From assembly GCF_900148505.1 (NCBI RefSeq), contig NZ_FRXO01000003.1:248001-312000 (forward strand): a stretch of DNA of 64,000 nucleotides, in the 5' to 3' direction. The stretch comes from Pseudoxanthobacter soli DSM 19599 (lineage in GTDB: Bacteria > Pseudomonadota > Alphaproteobacteria > Rhizobiales > Segnochrobactraceae). The notes under the pieces are model-generated. The model was given only the letters and a program-made list of their open reading frames with translations, was not told the DNA's origin and did no database searches. This document shows positions 31,548-41,406 of this stretch, one piece after another. Within the stretch, counting starts at the first letter, position 1; each line of letters opens with the position of its first letter. Position numbers and translations under genes: made by a program.

Positions 31548-32654
31548 ATGGCGGAGTTGATCTCCGGCAATGCTGGGGAGCGCGACCTGAAGTGGCGCGC
31601 TCCCTCCCCCGCCCGGACCTACCGGGCCCTTTCGGCCGTCGGCGCGTTGTTCGCGGTCGTCGCCTTCGCCGCGGCGGTCGCGGTGCTGGTGATGATCCGC
31701 GGCGCCGTGATCGCGTCTGGCTTCGGCTCGCTCGCGGTCGACGGCTTCCTCCTGGTCGGCGCGCTCGCCACCACGCTGCTGGCGCTGCCGGCCGCGCGGG
31801 GGCTCCGGCTGTCGCGGCAGGCGCGCACGGCCGGCAACCTCGTGGAGGCGCGCACCCTCGGCGCCGCCGCCCACGACGCCTCCTGGTGCGCGGTCGGCTA
31901 TTCGGTCGCCGTGCTCGCGATGAGCGGGCTCGGCTTCTTCTTCGTCGCCAACGGCGCCGCCGTCGCCCACACCTTCTTCCAGATCAAGCTCATCACCGAA
32001 TCGTTCGCGCTGGTCGCGGGCGCGTTCTGGATGAACGTCACCATCTTCCTCGTCGCCGAGGTGCTGGTGCTGGTCTGGGGCCTCGTCATCGCCATCGCCC
32101 GCACCCTGCCCGGCGAGGCCGGCCGGCCGATCCGCTGGCTCGCCACCGTCTATACCGACGTGTTCCGCGGCCTGCCGGCGATCATCACCATCTATCTCAT
32201 CGGGTTCGGCCTGCCGCTCACCGGCCTGCCGATCATCGGCAACCTGCCGCAGGCGTGGTACGCCATCCTGGCGCTGACGCTCACCTACGGCGCCTATGTG
32301 GCCGAGGTCTACCGCTCCGGCATCGATTCGATCCACCAGAGCCAGACCGCCGCCGCCCGCTCGCTCGGCCTGTCCTACGGCCAGACCCTGCGCTTCGTGG
32401 TCGTTCCCCAGGCCGTGCGGCGCATTATCCCGCCGCTCCTCAACGATTTCATCAGCCTGCAGAAGGACACGGCGCTCGTGAACGTCATCGGCGCCATCGA
32501 TGCCTTCAACCAGGCCAAGATCGTCGCGAGCAACCATTTCAACCTGTCGTCGGTGACGACGGTGGCGTTCCTGTTCGTGGTCATCACCATTCCCCAGGCC
32601 CGGTTCGTCGACCGGCTCCTGGAACGCGAACAGCGCCGCATGCGGGCGGGATGA
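31548..32654 (+). CDS. Polar amino acid ABC transporter permease with N-terminal extension
   Basis: A 368-residue HisM-family permease. The canonical core begins near residue 150: FLVAEVLVLVWGLVIAIAR, VYTDVFRGLPAIITIYLI, and the EAA loop AARSLGLSYGQTLRFVVVPQAVRRIIPPLLNDFI that contacts the ATPase. Most family members are about 220-240 residues; here about 130 extra N-terminal residues add three hydrophobic segments (near 27-50, 58-80 and 110-130). It starts 21 bp after the binding-protein gene and ends 4 bp before the ATPase gene. Confidence 0.9.
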   Translation: MAELISGNAGERDLKWRAPSPARTYRALSAVGALFAVVAFAAAVAVLVMIRGAVIASGFGSLAVDGFLLVGALATTLLALPAARGLRLSRQARTAGNLVEARTLGAAAHDASWCAVGYSVAVLAMSGLGFFFVANGAAVAHTFFQIKLITESFALVAGAFWMNVTIFLVAEVLVLVWGLVIAIARTLPGEAGRPIRWLATVYTDVFRGLPAIITIYLIGFGLPLTGLPIIGNLPQAWYAILALTLTYGAYVAEVYRSGIDSIHQSQTAAARSLGLSYGQTLRFVVVPQAVRRIIPPLLNDFISLQKDTALVNVIGAIDAFNQAKIVASNHFNLSSVTTVAFLFVVITIPQARFVDRLLEREQRRMRAG

Positions 32655-32658
32655 CGTC

Positions 32659-33402
32659 ATGGCTTTGATCGAAATCGACGGCGTGGTGAAGCGCTACGGC
32701 GACTTCGAGGTGCTGAAGGGCATCGATCTCGCCGTGGAGGCGCACCAGGTGGTGTGCCTGATCGGCCCGTCGGGCTGCGGCAAGTCCACGCTGCTGCGCT
32801 GCATCAACGGGCTGGAGACCATTGCGGCCGGCGAAATCCGCCTGCACGGCGACCGCGTCACGGGACCGGGCGTCGACCTCAACGCCCTCCGGCGCGATGT
32901 CGGCATCGTGTTCCAGGGCTACAACCTGTTCCCGCACATGTCGGTGCTGGAAAACGTCATCCTCGCGCCGATGCAGGTGCTCGGCCAGCGCCGGGCCGAG
33001 GCCGAGGAAAAGGCGATGACGCTCCTGAAGCGCATCGGCCTCGACCACAAGGCCAAAGAATATCCCGACCGGCTGTCCGGCGGCCAGCAGCAGCGCGTCG
33101 CCATCGTGCGCACGCTGGCGATGGGGCCGATGGTGCTGCTGCTCGACGAGATCACCTCGGCGCTCGACCCGGAGCTCGTCTCCGAGGTTTTGAACATCGT
33201 GCGCGATCTTGCCGCCGACGGCATGACCATGATGCTCGCCACCCACGAGATGGGGTTCGCCCGCGAGGTGGCCGACAAGGTCTGCTTCCTCCACGCCGGC
33301 CTCGTCCACGAGGAAGGCCCGCCCGAGCAGATCTTCGGCGACCCCCACGACGATCGCACCCGCGCCTTCCTGAAGCGCATCATCGAGGCCGGCCGGCTTT
33401 AG
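32659..33402 (+). CDS. Polar amino acid ABC transporter ATP-binding protein
   Basis: A 247-residue ATPase of the GlnQ/HisP type. Walker A is IGPSGCGKSTLLR, Q-loop VFQGYNLFPHMSVLENV, signature LSGGQQQRVAI, Walker B VLLLDEITSALDPELV and H-loop ATHEMGFAREVADKV. The usual D-E-P after Walker B is D-E-I here (residue I in place of P), which is a frequent variant. The TAG stop is shared with the edge of an extragenic repeat that follows at once. Confidence 0.94.
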   Translation: MALIEIDGVVKRYGDFEVLKGIDLAVEAHQVVCLIGPSGCGKSTLLRCINGLETIAAGEIRLHGDRVTGPGVDLNALRRDVGIVFQGYNLFPHMSVLENVILAPMQVLGQRRAEAEEKAMTLLKRIGLDHKAKEYPDRLSGGQQQRVAIVRTLAMGPMVLLLDEITSALDPELVSEVLNIVRDLAADGMTMMLATHEMGFAREVADKVCFLHAGLVHEEGPPEQIFGDPHDDRTRAFLKRIIEAGRL

Positions 33403-33475
33403 GAGCGCTTTCCGATCTGATGGCAACATCAGATCGACCAGAATTCGCTCTAGATTCAAAAGCTTGCGCATATCC
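33402..33475. repeat. Type-B palindromic extragenic repeat with tail
   Basis: GGAGCGCTTTCCGATCTGAT then ATCAGATCGACCAG up to GCTCT (33402-33451), followed by AGATTCAAAAGCTT (33452-33465), which is the reverse complement of the joint between elements in the array at 24068-24230. It follows the stop codon of the ABC ATPase gene, sharing its last base. Confidence 0.75.
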
Positions 33476-33610
33476 CGCGGGCCGCATCCGCCCTGCCGGC
33501 GTCACCTTCAGGATCGTGCCATGTTTGCGGCGCATGATGCCGGCTCCGGTTCCCACGCCCCGGGGATCGTGCTTAATCTCCTGTCGTCGCTCCATTCAAC
33601 GCCGGTGTCC

Positions 33611-35089
33611 ATGAACAACCCGATTTCGGCCAGCCGTCCCCGTCCTGAAACCTTTCTCGAGCCGGAAGCCGCGCTGGAGCGCGTCCAGGCGCTCTATGAC
33701 GGCGAACTCGAATATCTGCGGCGGCATTTCCGCGCCTTCTCGGAGGGCGACATGCCGGAAGGGCGCGTCAGGGCGTTCTATCCCTATGTCGGCCTCGCCA
33801 CCCATTCGTTCGCCCGGGTCGACACGCGCCTGTCCTACGGCTTCGTCTCGTCGCCCGGGCTCTACCGCACCACGATCACCCGCCCGGATCTGTTCGATCA
33901 TTATCTGCTGGAGCAGTTCCGCCAGCTCGTCGACAATCACGGCCAGCCGATCGAGGTCGGGATTTCGTCGACACCGATCCCGATCCATTTCGCCTATCCC
34001 GACGGCATCCACATCGAGGCCTCGCTGACGGCCGACCGCCTGCGCAACCTGCGCGAGGTGTTCGACGTGCCCGATCTCGCGCTGATGGACGACAGCATCG
34101 TCAACGGCACCCACGAGGCGCGGCCGGGCGAGCCGCGGCCGCTGGCGCTGTTCACCGCCCCGCGGGTCGACTATTCGCTGCATCGGCTGCGCCACTATAC
34201 CGGCACCAGCCCGGAGCACGTGCAGAACTACATCATCTTCACGAACTACCAGTTCTATATCGACCAGTTCGTGCTGCACGCCCACGCGACCATGGCCGAT
34301 CCGGAAAGCGGCTACGATTCCTTCGTCGAGCCCGGCAACCGCGAGACCGCCAACATCCGCCATGGCGGCGCGGTGCGCGGCGAGGCGCTGACCCGGCTGC
34401 CGCAGATGCCGGCCTATCACCTGAAGCGCCGCGACGGCGCCGGCATCACCATGATCAATATCGGCGTCGGCCCGTCCAACGCCAAGACCATCACCGACCA
34501 CGTCGCGGTGCTGCGGCCCCACGCGTGGCTGATGCTCGGCCACTGCGCCGGCCTGCGCAACACCCAGCGGCTCGGCGACTATGTGCTGGCCCACGGCTAT
34601 GTGCGCGAGGACCACGTGCTCGACGCCGACCTGCCGGTGTGGATCCCCGTGCCGGCGCTGGCCGAGGTGCAGGTCGCGCTGGAGCAGGCGGTCGGCGAGA
34701 TCACCGGCCTCGTCGGCTGGAGCCTGAAGAGCATCATGCGCACCGGCACCGTCGCCACCATCGACAACCGCAACTGGGAACTGCGCGACCATCGCGAGCC
34801 GGTGCAGCGCTTCAGCCAGAGCCGGGCGATCGCGCTCGACATGGAAAGCGCCACCATCGCCGCCAACGGGTTCCGCTTCCGCGTGCCCTACGGCACGCTG
34901 CTCTGCGTTTCCGACAAGCCGCTGCACGGCGAGATCAAGCTGCCGGGCATGGCCGATGCGTTCTACCGCAGCCAGGTGGACCAGCACCTGCAGATCGGCA
35001 TTCTGGCGATGGAAAAGCTGCGCGCGCTCGGGCTGGAACGGCTGCACAGCCGCAAGCTCCGCAGCTTCACCGAGGTCGGTTTCCAGTAG
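33611..35089 (+). CDS. amn: AMP nucleosidase
   Basis: A 492-residue enzyme hydrolysing AMP to adenine and ribose 5-phosphate. The N-terminal Amn-specific domain (YPYVGLATHSFARVDTRLSYGF, HFAYPDGIHIEA) precedes the nucleoside-phosphorylase-like domain, with MINIGVGPSNAKTITDHVAVLRP, MLGHCAGLR and ALDMESATIAANGFRFRVPYGTLL holding the catalytic site. I chose ATG 33611 (MNNPISASR); an in-frame extension of 49 codons reaches back into the repeat and looks non-coding. Length equals E. coli Amn (484). Confidence 0.95.
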   Translation: MNNPISASRPRPETFLEPEAALERVQALYDGELEYLRRHFRAFSEGDMPEGRVRAFYPYVGLATHSFARVDTRLSYGFVSSPGLYRTTITRPDLFDHYLLEQFRQLVDNHGQPIEVGISSTPIPIHFAYPDGIHIEASLTADRLRNLREVFDVPDLALMDDSIVNGTHEARPGEPRPLALFTAPRVDYSLHRLRHYTGTSPEHVQNYIIFTNYQFYIDQFVLHAHATMADPESGYDSFVEPGNRETANIRHGGAVRGEALTRLPQMPAYHLKRRDGAGITMINIGVGPSNAKTITDHVAVLRPHAWLMLGHCAGLRNTQRLGDYVLAHGYVREDHVLDADLPVWIPVPALAEVQVALEQAVGEITGLVGWSLKSIMRTGTVATIDNRNWELRDHREPVQRFSQSRAIALDMESATIAANGFRFRVPYGTLLCVSDKPLHGEIKLPGMADAFYRSQVDQHLQIGILAMEKLRALGLERLHSRKLRSFTEVGFQ

Positions 35090-35244
35090 CGGCGCGGCTT
35101 CGGACGACGCCCGGTTCCGCCGGGACGGAATTTGGCGTTGGCAGACCGGCGCCGGTTCGATTAGACACGGGGATGCGAGCCGGCCCGGGCGGGCGGGCTC
35201 CGAGAGCCGCCGGACCGGCGGGAGCTGAGGCGAAGAGGAACGAC

Positions 35245-35739
35245 ATGGGCGCAGGCAGGATTGCAAAGGCGACGGCGATCCTGTGCGCCATGCTTTCGCT
35301 CGCGGCCTGCGGCTCGCTCGGCTTTCCGCCGAAGCCGGTGGCGCAGGTGCCGCCGCCTGCGCTCGATGTCGCCCGCTACCAAACCTTCGCGATGGCGCCG
35401 CCGACCGGCGTGCCCGGCAATCTCGGCGACGCCTACCTGCGGCAGATGTATATCCGCGCCCGGCAGGAGGGACTGAATTTCCCGACCACGCCGGATACCA
35501 AGACGAACTACCTGATCAAGACCCACATGAACGCGGTCGGCGACGACAGCGGCAGCACGGTCTACTACATCGTCGACATCTACGATTCCGATGGCCGGCG
35601 CGCGACCCGCATCGTGGGCCACGAAGCCGCCGGCGGCACCTACAGCGACCCGTGGTCGGGCGCGAGCACGGGCACCATGACGACCATCGCGCTCAAGGCG
35701 ATGTTCAGCGTCAGCGCCTGGCTCTTCAGCGGACGCTGA
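35245..35739 (+). CDS. DUF4136-type lipoprotein
   Basis: A 164-residue predicted lipoprotein. The signal peptide ends in the lipobox LSLAACGSL (cysteine near residue 22), preceded by AGAGGAA and ATG 35245. The mature part has the pattern [25 protein letters not shown] and TNYLIKTHM seen in DUF4136-like outer-membrane lipoproteins that carry a small beta-rich fold. It ends with a hydrophobic Ser/Trp stretch ([12 protein letters not shown]). The function is unknown. Confidence 0.75.
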   Translation: MGAGRIAKATAILCAMLSLAACGSLGFPPKPVAQVPPPALDVARYQTFAMAPPTGVPGNLGDAYLRQMYIRARQEGLNFPTTPDTKTNYLIKTHMNAVGDDSGSTVYYIVDIYDSDGRRATRIVGHEAAGGTYSDPWSGASTGTMTTIALKAMFSVSAWLFSGR

Positions 35740-35903
35740 CGCCGGGCGGCTGGCCAAATGGTCACGCCGGGCAGCCCTGCTGCGGCGGACGGTTGTCGTC
35801 GCGGACGGGGATTGCTAGAGAACCGCGCGTCCGACTGTCGCCACGCGGCACGGGCGCCCGTTCAGATCGGCCGTGGGGCTCGGCTCGGAGGCGTCTAACC
35901 ATC

Positions 35904-36836
<933 letters not shown>

Positions 36837-37013
36837 GAGAAGCCGCCACTTTCGGTGGACTTTCCTCCCGTTCGCCGCTATGAGAACGCCCGGTCACGCA
36901 CCCCTGGAGGCGTGGCCGCGATCGTTCGGGCGCCTTGCCCGGCGATCACCACCGGCCGCTTGCGAACGGTTCGCCGGCCGGCGACATGATCATAATGCAT
37001 CTGGAGTTGTCCC

Positions 37014-37625
37014 ATGGCTCGTTCCTATGAGCTCGTGGCCACGGTGCGCGATCGGGTCGGTAAGGGGGCCGCTCGTGCACTTCGCCGCGAAAACAAGATT
37101 CCCGCCGTGATCTACGGCGCAGGCAAGCCCGCGCTTCCCATCGCGCTGCCGTCCAAGGAAATCTTCCTGAAGCTGCATGCCGGCGGCTTCCTGACCACGA
37201 TCGCCGTGATCGACACGGGCTCGGAAAAGATCCGCGTGATCCCGCGCGACTACCAGCTCGATCCGGTCCGCGACACGCTGGTCCACGTCGACTTCCTGCG
37301 CGTGTCGGCCGATTCCCACATCGTCGTCGAGGTGCCCGTGCACTTCACCGGCGAGGAGGGCTCGCCCGGCCTGAAGCGCGGCGGCGTGCTGAACATCGTG
37401 TCCCACACGGTGTCGCTCAACGTCGGTGCGGACGCCATTCCGGAAGCCCTCACGGTTGACGTCAGCGGCCTCGACATCGGCGACTCGGTCCACCTGTCGC
37501 AGCTCACGCTGCCGGCCGGCGCCCATGCCGAGACCCACGGCGAGGACCTGACGATCGCGACGATCGTCGCCCCGGCCGTGCTGGCCGACGAGGAGCCGGC
37601 GGCGGAAGAGACCCCGTCCGCCTGA
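37014..37625 (+). CDS. rplY: 50S ribosomal protein L25/general stress protein Ctc
   Basis: A 203-residue two-domain (CTC-type) L25. Residues 1-92 form the 5S rRNA-binding L25 fold ([34 protein letters not shown]) and residues 100-185 form the beta-rich TL5 C-terminal domain ([23 protein letters not shown]). An acidic, Ala/Glu-rich tail ends the protein. GGAG lies 9 bp before the ATG. It is followed by a terminator and pth, the usual order in alphaproteobacteria. Confidence 0.96.
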   Translation: MARSYELVATVRDRVGKGAARALRRENKIPAVIYGAGKPALPIALPSKEIFLKLHAGGFLTTIAVIDTGSEKIRVIPRDYQLDPVRDTLVHVDFLRVSADSHIVVEVPVHFTGEEGSPGLKRGGVLNIVSHTVSLNVGADAIPEALTVDVSGLDIGDSVHLSQLTLPAGAHAETHGEDLTIATIVAPAVLADEEPAAEETPSA

Positions 37626-37649
37626 CGGCACCCGACATCGAAATGAGTG

Positions 37650-37689
37650 CGGCGCCTGCCCGGTTCTCGGTCGGGCGCCGTTTTCGTTT
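37650..37689 (+). terminator. Rho-independent terminator after rplY
   Basis: Stem CGGCGCC/GGCGCCG (37650-37656 and 37674-37680), extended internally by GCCC/GGGC-type pairing, followed directly by TTTTCGTTTC. Confidence 0.7.
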
Positions 37690-37691
37690 CT

Positions 37692-37731
37692 GGAGCGCTT
37701 TCCGATCGGGCCGACGGCTCTGATCGCCATC
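37692..37731. repeat. Degenerate type-B extragenic repeat
   Basis: GGAGCGCTTTCCGATCGG followed by CTCTGATCG; only one arm and part of the other match the elements at 33402 and 24129. It lies between rplY and pth, where it overlaps the likely pth leader. Confidence 0.5.
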
Positions 37732-37749
37732 TTCCGGGAAGGGCACGCG

Positions 37750-38508
37750 ATGCTGATCATGGTCGGCCTCGGCAATCCGGGTTCGCGCTATGCCGCCAAC
37801 CGCCACAATGTCGGCTTCATGGCGGTCGACCGCATCCATCAGCGCCATCGCTTCGGGCCGTGGCGGCAGAAGTTCCAGGCGGAGATCGCGGAAGGCACCC
37901 TCGACGACGAGCGCGTGCTTCTGATGAAGCCGCTGACCTACATGAACGAATCCGGCCGCGCCGCCGGCGAGGCCGCGCGGTTCTACAAGGTCGATGCCAA
38001 GGACGTCGTCGTCTTCCACGACGAGCTCGACCTGCCGCCCGGCAAGTTCCGCGCGAAGACCGGCGGCGGCCACGGCGGCCACAACGGCCTGCGCTCGCTG
38101 ACCCAGCAGCTCGGCGACGGCTATCGCCGCGTGCGCATCGGCATCGGCCATCCCGGCGCCAAGGAACTCGTCCACGGCTACGTGCTGCACGACTTCGCCA
38201 AGGCGGACGAGGCGTGGCTTACGCCCCTGCTCGACGCCATGGCCGCGGAAGCCCCGCTGCTCGCGGAGGGCAAGGACGCGACCTTCGCCAACCGCGTTCA
38301 CCTCGCGCTCCAGCCAGGCCAAGCCCCGCGCGATCAGGTCCCGCGCGACGCCAGGCCTCGGACGGCGGCTCCGGGCGAACCCGGCGCGGGGGAGACTGCC
38401 CCCGGCGCCGGCGCCGCTGCCGGCAAGGACGATACCGCTGCAAAGACCTCGAAGGCCGGCGGCGCACTCGCGGAAGGGCTCGCCAGGCTGTTCGGCGGCC
38501 GCAAGTAG
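37750..38508 (+). CDS. pth: Peptidyl-tRNA hydrolase
   Basis: A 252-residue Pth that recycles peptidyl-tRNAs dropped by ribosomes. The catalytic region is visible: N9 in [11 protein letters not shown]19 in [18 protein letters not shown] and [13 protein letters not shown], then the [12 protein letters not shown] loop. Bacterial Pth is usually about 190-200 residues; here about 50 extra C-terminal residues (from residue 193) are Pro/Ala/Gly-rich and end in [10 protein letters not shown], an extension common in alphaproteobacteria. Confidence 0.96.
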   Translation: MLIMVGLGNPGSRYAANRHNVGFMAVDRIHQRHRFGPWRQKFQAEIAEGTLDDERVLLMKPLTYMNESGRAAGEAARFYKVDAKDVVVFHDELDLPPGKFRAKTGGGHGGHNGLRSLTQQLGDGYRRVRIGIGHPGAKELVHGYVLHDFAKADEAWLTPLLDAMAAEAPLLAEGKDATFANRVHLALQPGQAPRDQVPRDARPRTAAPGEPGAGETAPGAGAAAGKDDTAAKTSKAGGALAEGLARLFGGRK

Positions 38509-38554
38509 ATCGCGTAAGGAACACGCCTGCCGTGCGTCAGGTCCCCGCCCCCGA

Positions 38555-38588
38555 CAAAAAGAAAGGCCGGGGACGATTGCCCCCGGCC
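38555..38588 (-). terminator. Rho-independent terminator of the PRC-barrel gene
   Basis: Read on the minus strand, GGCCGGGG and CCCCGGCC (38581-38588 and 38565-38572) pair around an 8-base loop and are followed by TTTCTTTTTG. It lies 45 bp past the stop of the gene at 38633 and also downstream of pth on the other strand. Confidence 0.8.
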
Positions 38589-38632
38589 GGTCTCGTCCGC
38601 CGGCCCAGCGGCCGGCAGCGTGCATAGCGACC

Positions 38633-39235
38633 TTAGTTGGTCACGCCACCCGTTCCGGGCTGGGCCGGAGCGGCCGGCACGGTGGAATCGGTGGTGGTGG
38701 AGTTGGTCCGCTCGGCGGGCTTCTCCGGCGCCACATATTCCGGCATCGCCTCGATTTCCTCGTTCGACTTCGCCAGCACCAGGGTGTGGTCGGTCGGGCT
38801 GAACTGGAACTCGTTCCAGGCCACCTTCACCTTCTTGGTGCCGAGGCCCATGAAGCCGCCGACGGCCACGACGCCGTCGGTGATCTGGCCGTTCGGCTGG
38901 ATCAGCACGGTGTCGAGGGTGGCGACGTCCTCGCCGTTGGAGTTCTTGATGTTCGACCCGGTGATGTCGCTCAGCGGGATCGACGGCATCAGCGACGCCG
39001 TGTCGTTGGGAGCGGGAACCGACGGCGTGGTCGGCGCGCCCGGCGTGGTCGGATTGACTTCCGCCGGCGGCGTGGTCGTCGTCGGATCCATCGGCGTGGT
39101 CTGATTGTTCATCGGCGCAGTCGGCGCGACCTGCGTGTCGTTCTGGGTGGCATCCTGCGCAAAGGCCACGGGGGCGCCAATCAAGCCGAAGCTGAGAACG
39201 GCGGCGGACGCAGCGTTCATCCACTTGTTCGTCAT
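38633..39235 (-). CDS. Secreted PRC-barrel domain protein
   Basis: A 200-residue exported protein with AGGAGAG before the ATG. Residues 1-26 are a signal peptide (AAVLSFGLIGAPVAFA). Residues 27-82 are low-complexity Thr/Pro/Asn (TTTTPPAEV, TPGAPTTPSV). Residues 83-160 are a PRC barrel: IPLSDITGSNIKNSNGEDVATLDTVLI, GGFMGLGTKKVKVAW and FSPTDHTLVLAKS. The tail is again Thr/Pro-rich. PRC-barrel periplasmic proteins are stress- or envelope-related in rhizobia, but no function is established. Confidence 0.85.
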   Translation of the reverse strand: MTNKWMNAASAAVLSFGLIGAPVAFAQDATQNDTQVAPTAPMNNQTTPMDPTTTTPPAEVNPTTPGAPTTPSVPAPNDTASLMPSIPLSDITGSNIKNSNGEDVATLDTVLIQPNGQITDGVVAVGGFMGLGTKKVKVAWNEFQFSPTDHTLVLAKSNEEIEAMPEYVAPEKPAERTNSTTTDSTVPAAPAQPGTGGVTN

Positions 39236-39598
39236 CGTTTACTCTCCTGTGCTTGGTTTCTAGCGTCTCAATTAAGGACACCTGACAGACCTGAACCGTT
39301 CACATCTCAGAACGGTGATCCCGCGGACAAAACGTGCCGCCTGTGGCTTGGTTCCCAATTTGTCTGCTTTCCAAAACGGCTCTTGACGGAACGCCCGGCG
39401 CGCGGCCAAGAACGGGCGCCCGGACACCTGCCGCGCCGGGGCAGCCGTCATCCGCGTGGAAGCGGGGAAAAGGCGTGCCCGCGCGGCGTTCGGGCCAAGG
39501 CCTTCCACGCGGCCCGCCGCGACGGGAACCAGCAAGCATTCGAGCGCACGGGCCGGCCTTCCGCCCGCCGCGCATCCGCGACCGAGAGACGGACCGCC
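39236..39598. other. 363-bp divergent intergenic region between PRC-barrel gene and ychF
   Basis: No gene. It contains a perfect inverted repeat ACCGTTC/GAACGGT (39295-39301 and 39310-39316, 8-base spacer) and a possible ychF -35 TTGACG (39383-39388). The part nearest ychF is GC-rich and featureless. Confidence 0.4.
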
Positions 39599-40693
39599 AT
39601 GGGCTTCAAATGTGGAATCGTCGGCCTGCCGAATGTCGGCAAGTCGACCCTGTTCAACGCGCTGACCAAGACGGCCGCGGCCCAGGCGGCGAACTATCCG
39701 TTCTGCACCATCGAGCCGAACACCGGCGAAGTCGCCGTGCCGGACCCGCGCCTCGCCCGCATCGCGGCGATCGGCAAGTCCGCCCAGATCGTGCCGGCGC
39801 GCATGACGTTCGTGGATATCGCTGGCCTGGTGCGCGGCGCCTCCAAGGGCGAGGGCCTCGGCAATCAGTTCCTCGCCAACATCCGCGAGGTCGATGCCAT
39901 CGCCCACGTGCTGCGCTGCTTCGAGGACGGCGACATCACCCACGTCGAGGGCAAGATCGACCCGGTCGCCGATGCCGAGACGGTGGAGACCGAGCTGATG
40001 CTCTCGGATCTCGAGAGCCTGGAGCGGCGCGTGGTGCCGCTCCGGAAGCGCGCCGCCAACGACAAGGACGCCAAGGCGCAGGTCGTGCTGATGGACGCGG
40101 TGCTGGAGCTCTTGCGCGAGGGCAAGCCCGCGCGGCTGCTGAAGGTCGACGCCGACGACGCCAAGGCGTTCGAGATGCTCAACCTGCTGACGGCCAAGCC
40201 CGTGCTCTATGTCTGCAATGTCGACGAGGGCTCCGCCGCCACCGGCAACGCCTTCTCCGACCGCGTCGTCGAGAAGGCCCGCGCCGAGGGCGCCGGCTGC
40301 GTGGTGATCTCCGCGGCCATCGAGGCCGAGATCGCCCAGCTGCCGCCGGAGGAGCAGAAGGAGTTCCTCGAAACCATCGGCCTCACCGAGCCCGGCCTCG
40401 ACCGCGTGATCCGCGCCGGCTACGACCTGCTCGGCCTTGCGACCTATTTCACCGTGGGGCCGAAGGAAACCCGGGCCTGGACCATCCACCGCGGCTTCCG
40501 CGCGCCCCAGGCCGCGGGCGTGATCCACAGCGATTTCGAGCGCGGCTTCATCCGCGCCCAGACCATCGCCTATGACGACTACGTCGCCCTCGGCGGCGAG
40601 GCCGCGGCCAAGGAGGCCGGCAAGGCGCGCGACGAAGGCAAGGAATACGTGGTGCAGGACGGCGACGTGATGCTGTTCCGCTTCAGCGGCTGA
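39599..40693 (+). CDS. ychF: Redox-regulated ATPase/GTP-binding protein YchF (OLA1 family)
   Basis: A 364-residue Obg-family P-loop protein that hydrolyses ATP in preference to GTP and associates with ribosomes. The G1 loop is [19 protein letters not shown]3-like [21 protein letters not shown], a helical coiled-coil insertion spans about residues 130-170, and the C-terminal TGS domain is [18 protein letters not shown] to [13 protein letters not shown]. It starts at the ATG 39599. A universally conserved gene with nothing unusual. Confidence 0.97.
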   Translation: MGFKCGIVGLPNVGKSTLFNALTKTAAAQAANYPFCTIEPNTGEVAVPDPRLARIAAIGKSAQIVPARMTFVDIAGLVRGASKGEGLGNQFLANIREVDAIAHVLRCFEDGDITHVEGKIDPVADAETVETELMLSDLESLERRVVPLRKRAANDKDAKAQVVLMDAVLELLREGKPARLLKVDADDAKAFEMLNLLTAKPVLYVCNVDEGSAATGNAFSDRVVEKARAEGAGCVVISAAIEAEIAQLPPEEQKEFLETIGLTEPGLDRVIRAGYDLLGLATYFTVGPKETRAWTIHRGFRAPQAAGVIHSDFERGFIRAQTIAYDDYVALGGEAAAKEAGKARDEGKEYVVQDGDVMLFRFSG

Positions 40694-40720
40694 CGGCCCG
40701 TCCCGGCCGCCCGCAGGTGG

Positions 40721-40765
40721 GGCGGCCTCTCTCGGGGCGGCCTCTCCCAGGGCGGCCGCTCTCAG
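40721..40765. repeat. Three tandem copies of a 15-bp GC-rich repeat
   Basis: Units GGCGGCCTCTCTCGG, GGCGGCCTCTCCCAG and GGCGGCCGCTCTCAG at 40721, 40736 and 40751, starting 28 bp after the ychF stop. Confidence 0.65.
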
Positions 40766-40824
40766 GGCGGGCGGTGCCGCCGGCTCGCTTGTCCGCCCGC
40801 TGCGGTGGTGGCACACTCGCCGCC

Positions 40825-41322
40825 ATGACCGCACCGCGCAGTTCGTTCCTCGAAGGCCACCGCCGCAAGTTCCTCGTCGTGATCGACGACACCCCGGAAT
40901 GCGACCGGGCGCTGGTCTATGCCGCCAAGCGCGCCGAGCGCACCGCCGGCGGCGTCGTGCTCCTCCACATCATCGTGCCGCAAACCGATGCGCCGCAGTG
41001 GCTCGGGGTCGAGGAGGTGATGCGCGCCGAAGCCCTCGGCGAGGCGGAGACGCTGATGGCGCGCGCCGCCGAGCGCGCCCGCGCCATCGCCCACGTCGAG
41101 CCGGAGATCGTGATCCGCGAGGGCGGCCGCGCCGAGGAGATCATGAAGCTCATCGGCGAGGATACCGACATCGCCATTCTGGTGCTCGCCGCCGGCAGCG
41201 ACACCGAAGGCCCCGGCCCGCTGGTCACCGCCATCGCCGGACGGGCCGCCGGCACCTTCCCGATCCCCATCACCATCGTTCCGGGCACCCTCAGCGACGC
41301 CGAGATCGCCGCCGGCGCCTGA
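40825..41322 (+). CDS. Universal stress protein (UspA family)
   Basis: A 165-residue single Usp domain: KFLVVIDDTPECDRALVYAAKRA at the start, and near the end the nucleotide-binding region VLAAGSDTEGPGPLVTAIAGRAAGTFPIPITIVPG. The classical ATP-binding G-x2-G-x9-G(S/T) pattern is only partly kept (GSDTEGPGPLV). A strong bidirectional terminator follows 17 bp after the stop, isolating it from the phosphate transporter gene. Confidence 0.88.
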   Translation: MTAPRSSFLEGHRRKFLVVIDDTPECDRALVYAAKRAERTAGGVVLLHIIVPQTDAPQWLGVEEVMRAEALGEAETLMARAAERARAIAHVEPEIVIREGGRAEEIMKLIGEDTDIAILVLAAGSDTEGPGPLVTAIAGRAAGTFPIPITIVPGTLSDAEIAAGA

Positions 41323-41339
41323 GCGTTCCCCGTTCACGA

Positions 41340-41373
41340 AAAAGCCCCGCGTCCGGCCGGACGCGGGGCTTTT
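41340..41373. terminator. Bidirectional Rho-independent terminator
   Basis: A perfect 34-bp palindrome, AAAAGCCCCGCGTCCGG followed by its exact complement, with TTTTCCTTTTT beyond it on the plus strand and a TTTTTCGTGAA stretch on the minus strand. It separates the convergent Usp and PiT genes. Confidence 0.92.
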
Positions 41374-41406
41374 CCTTTTTGGCGGCAGGGAGACGGCGCC
41401 CCGGGA

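Noticed and set aside
33464-33610. N-terminal extension of AMP nucleosidase
   Set aside because: It would begin inside an extragenic repeat; the start at 33611 gives the length of known Amn proteins.
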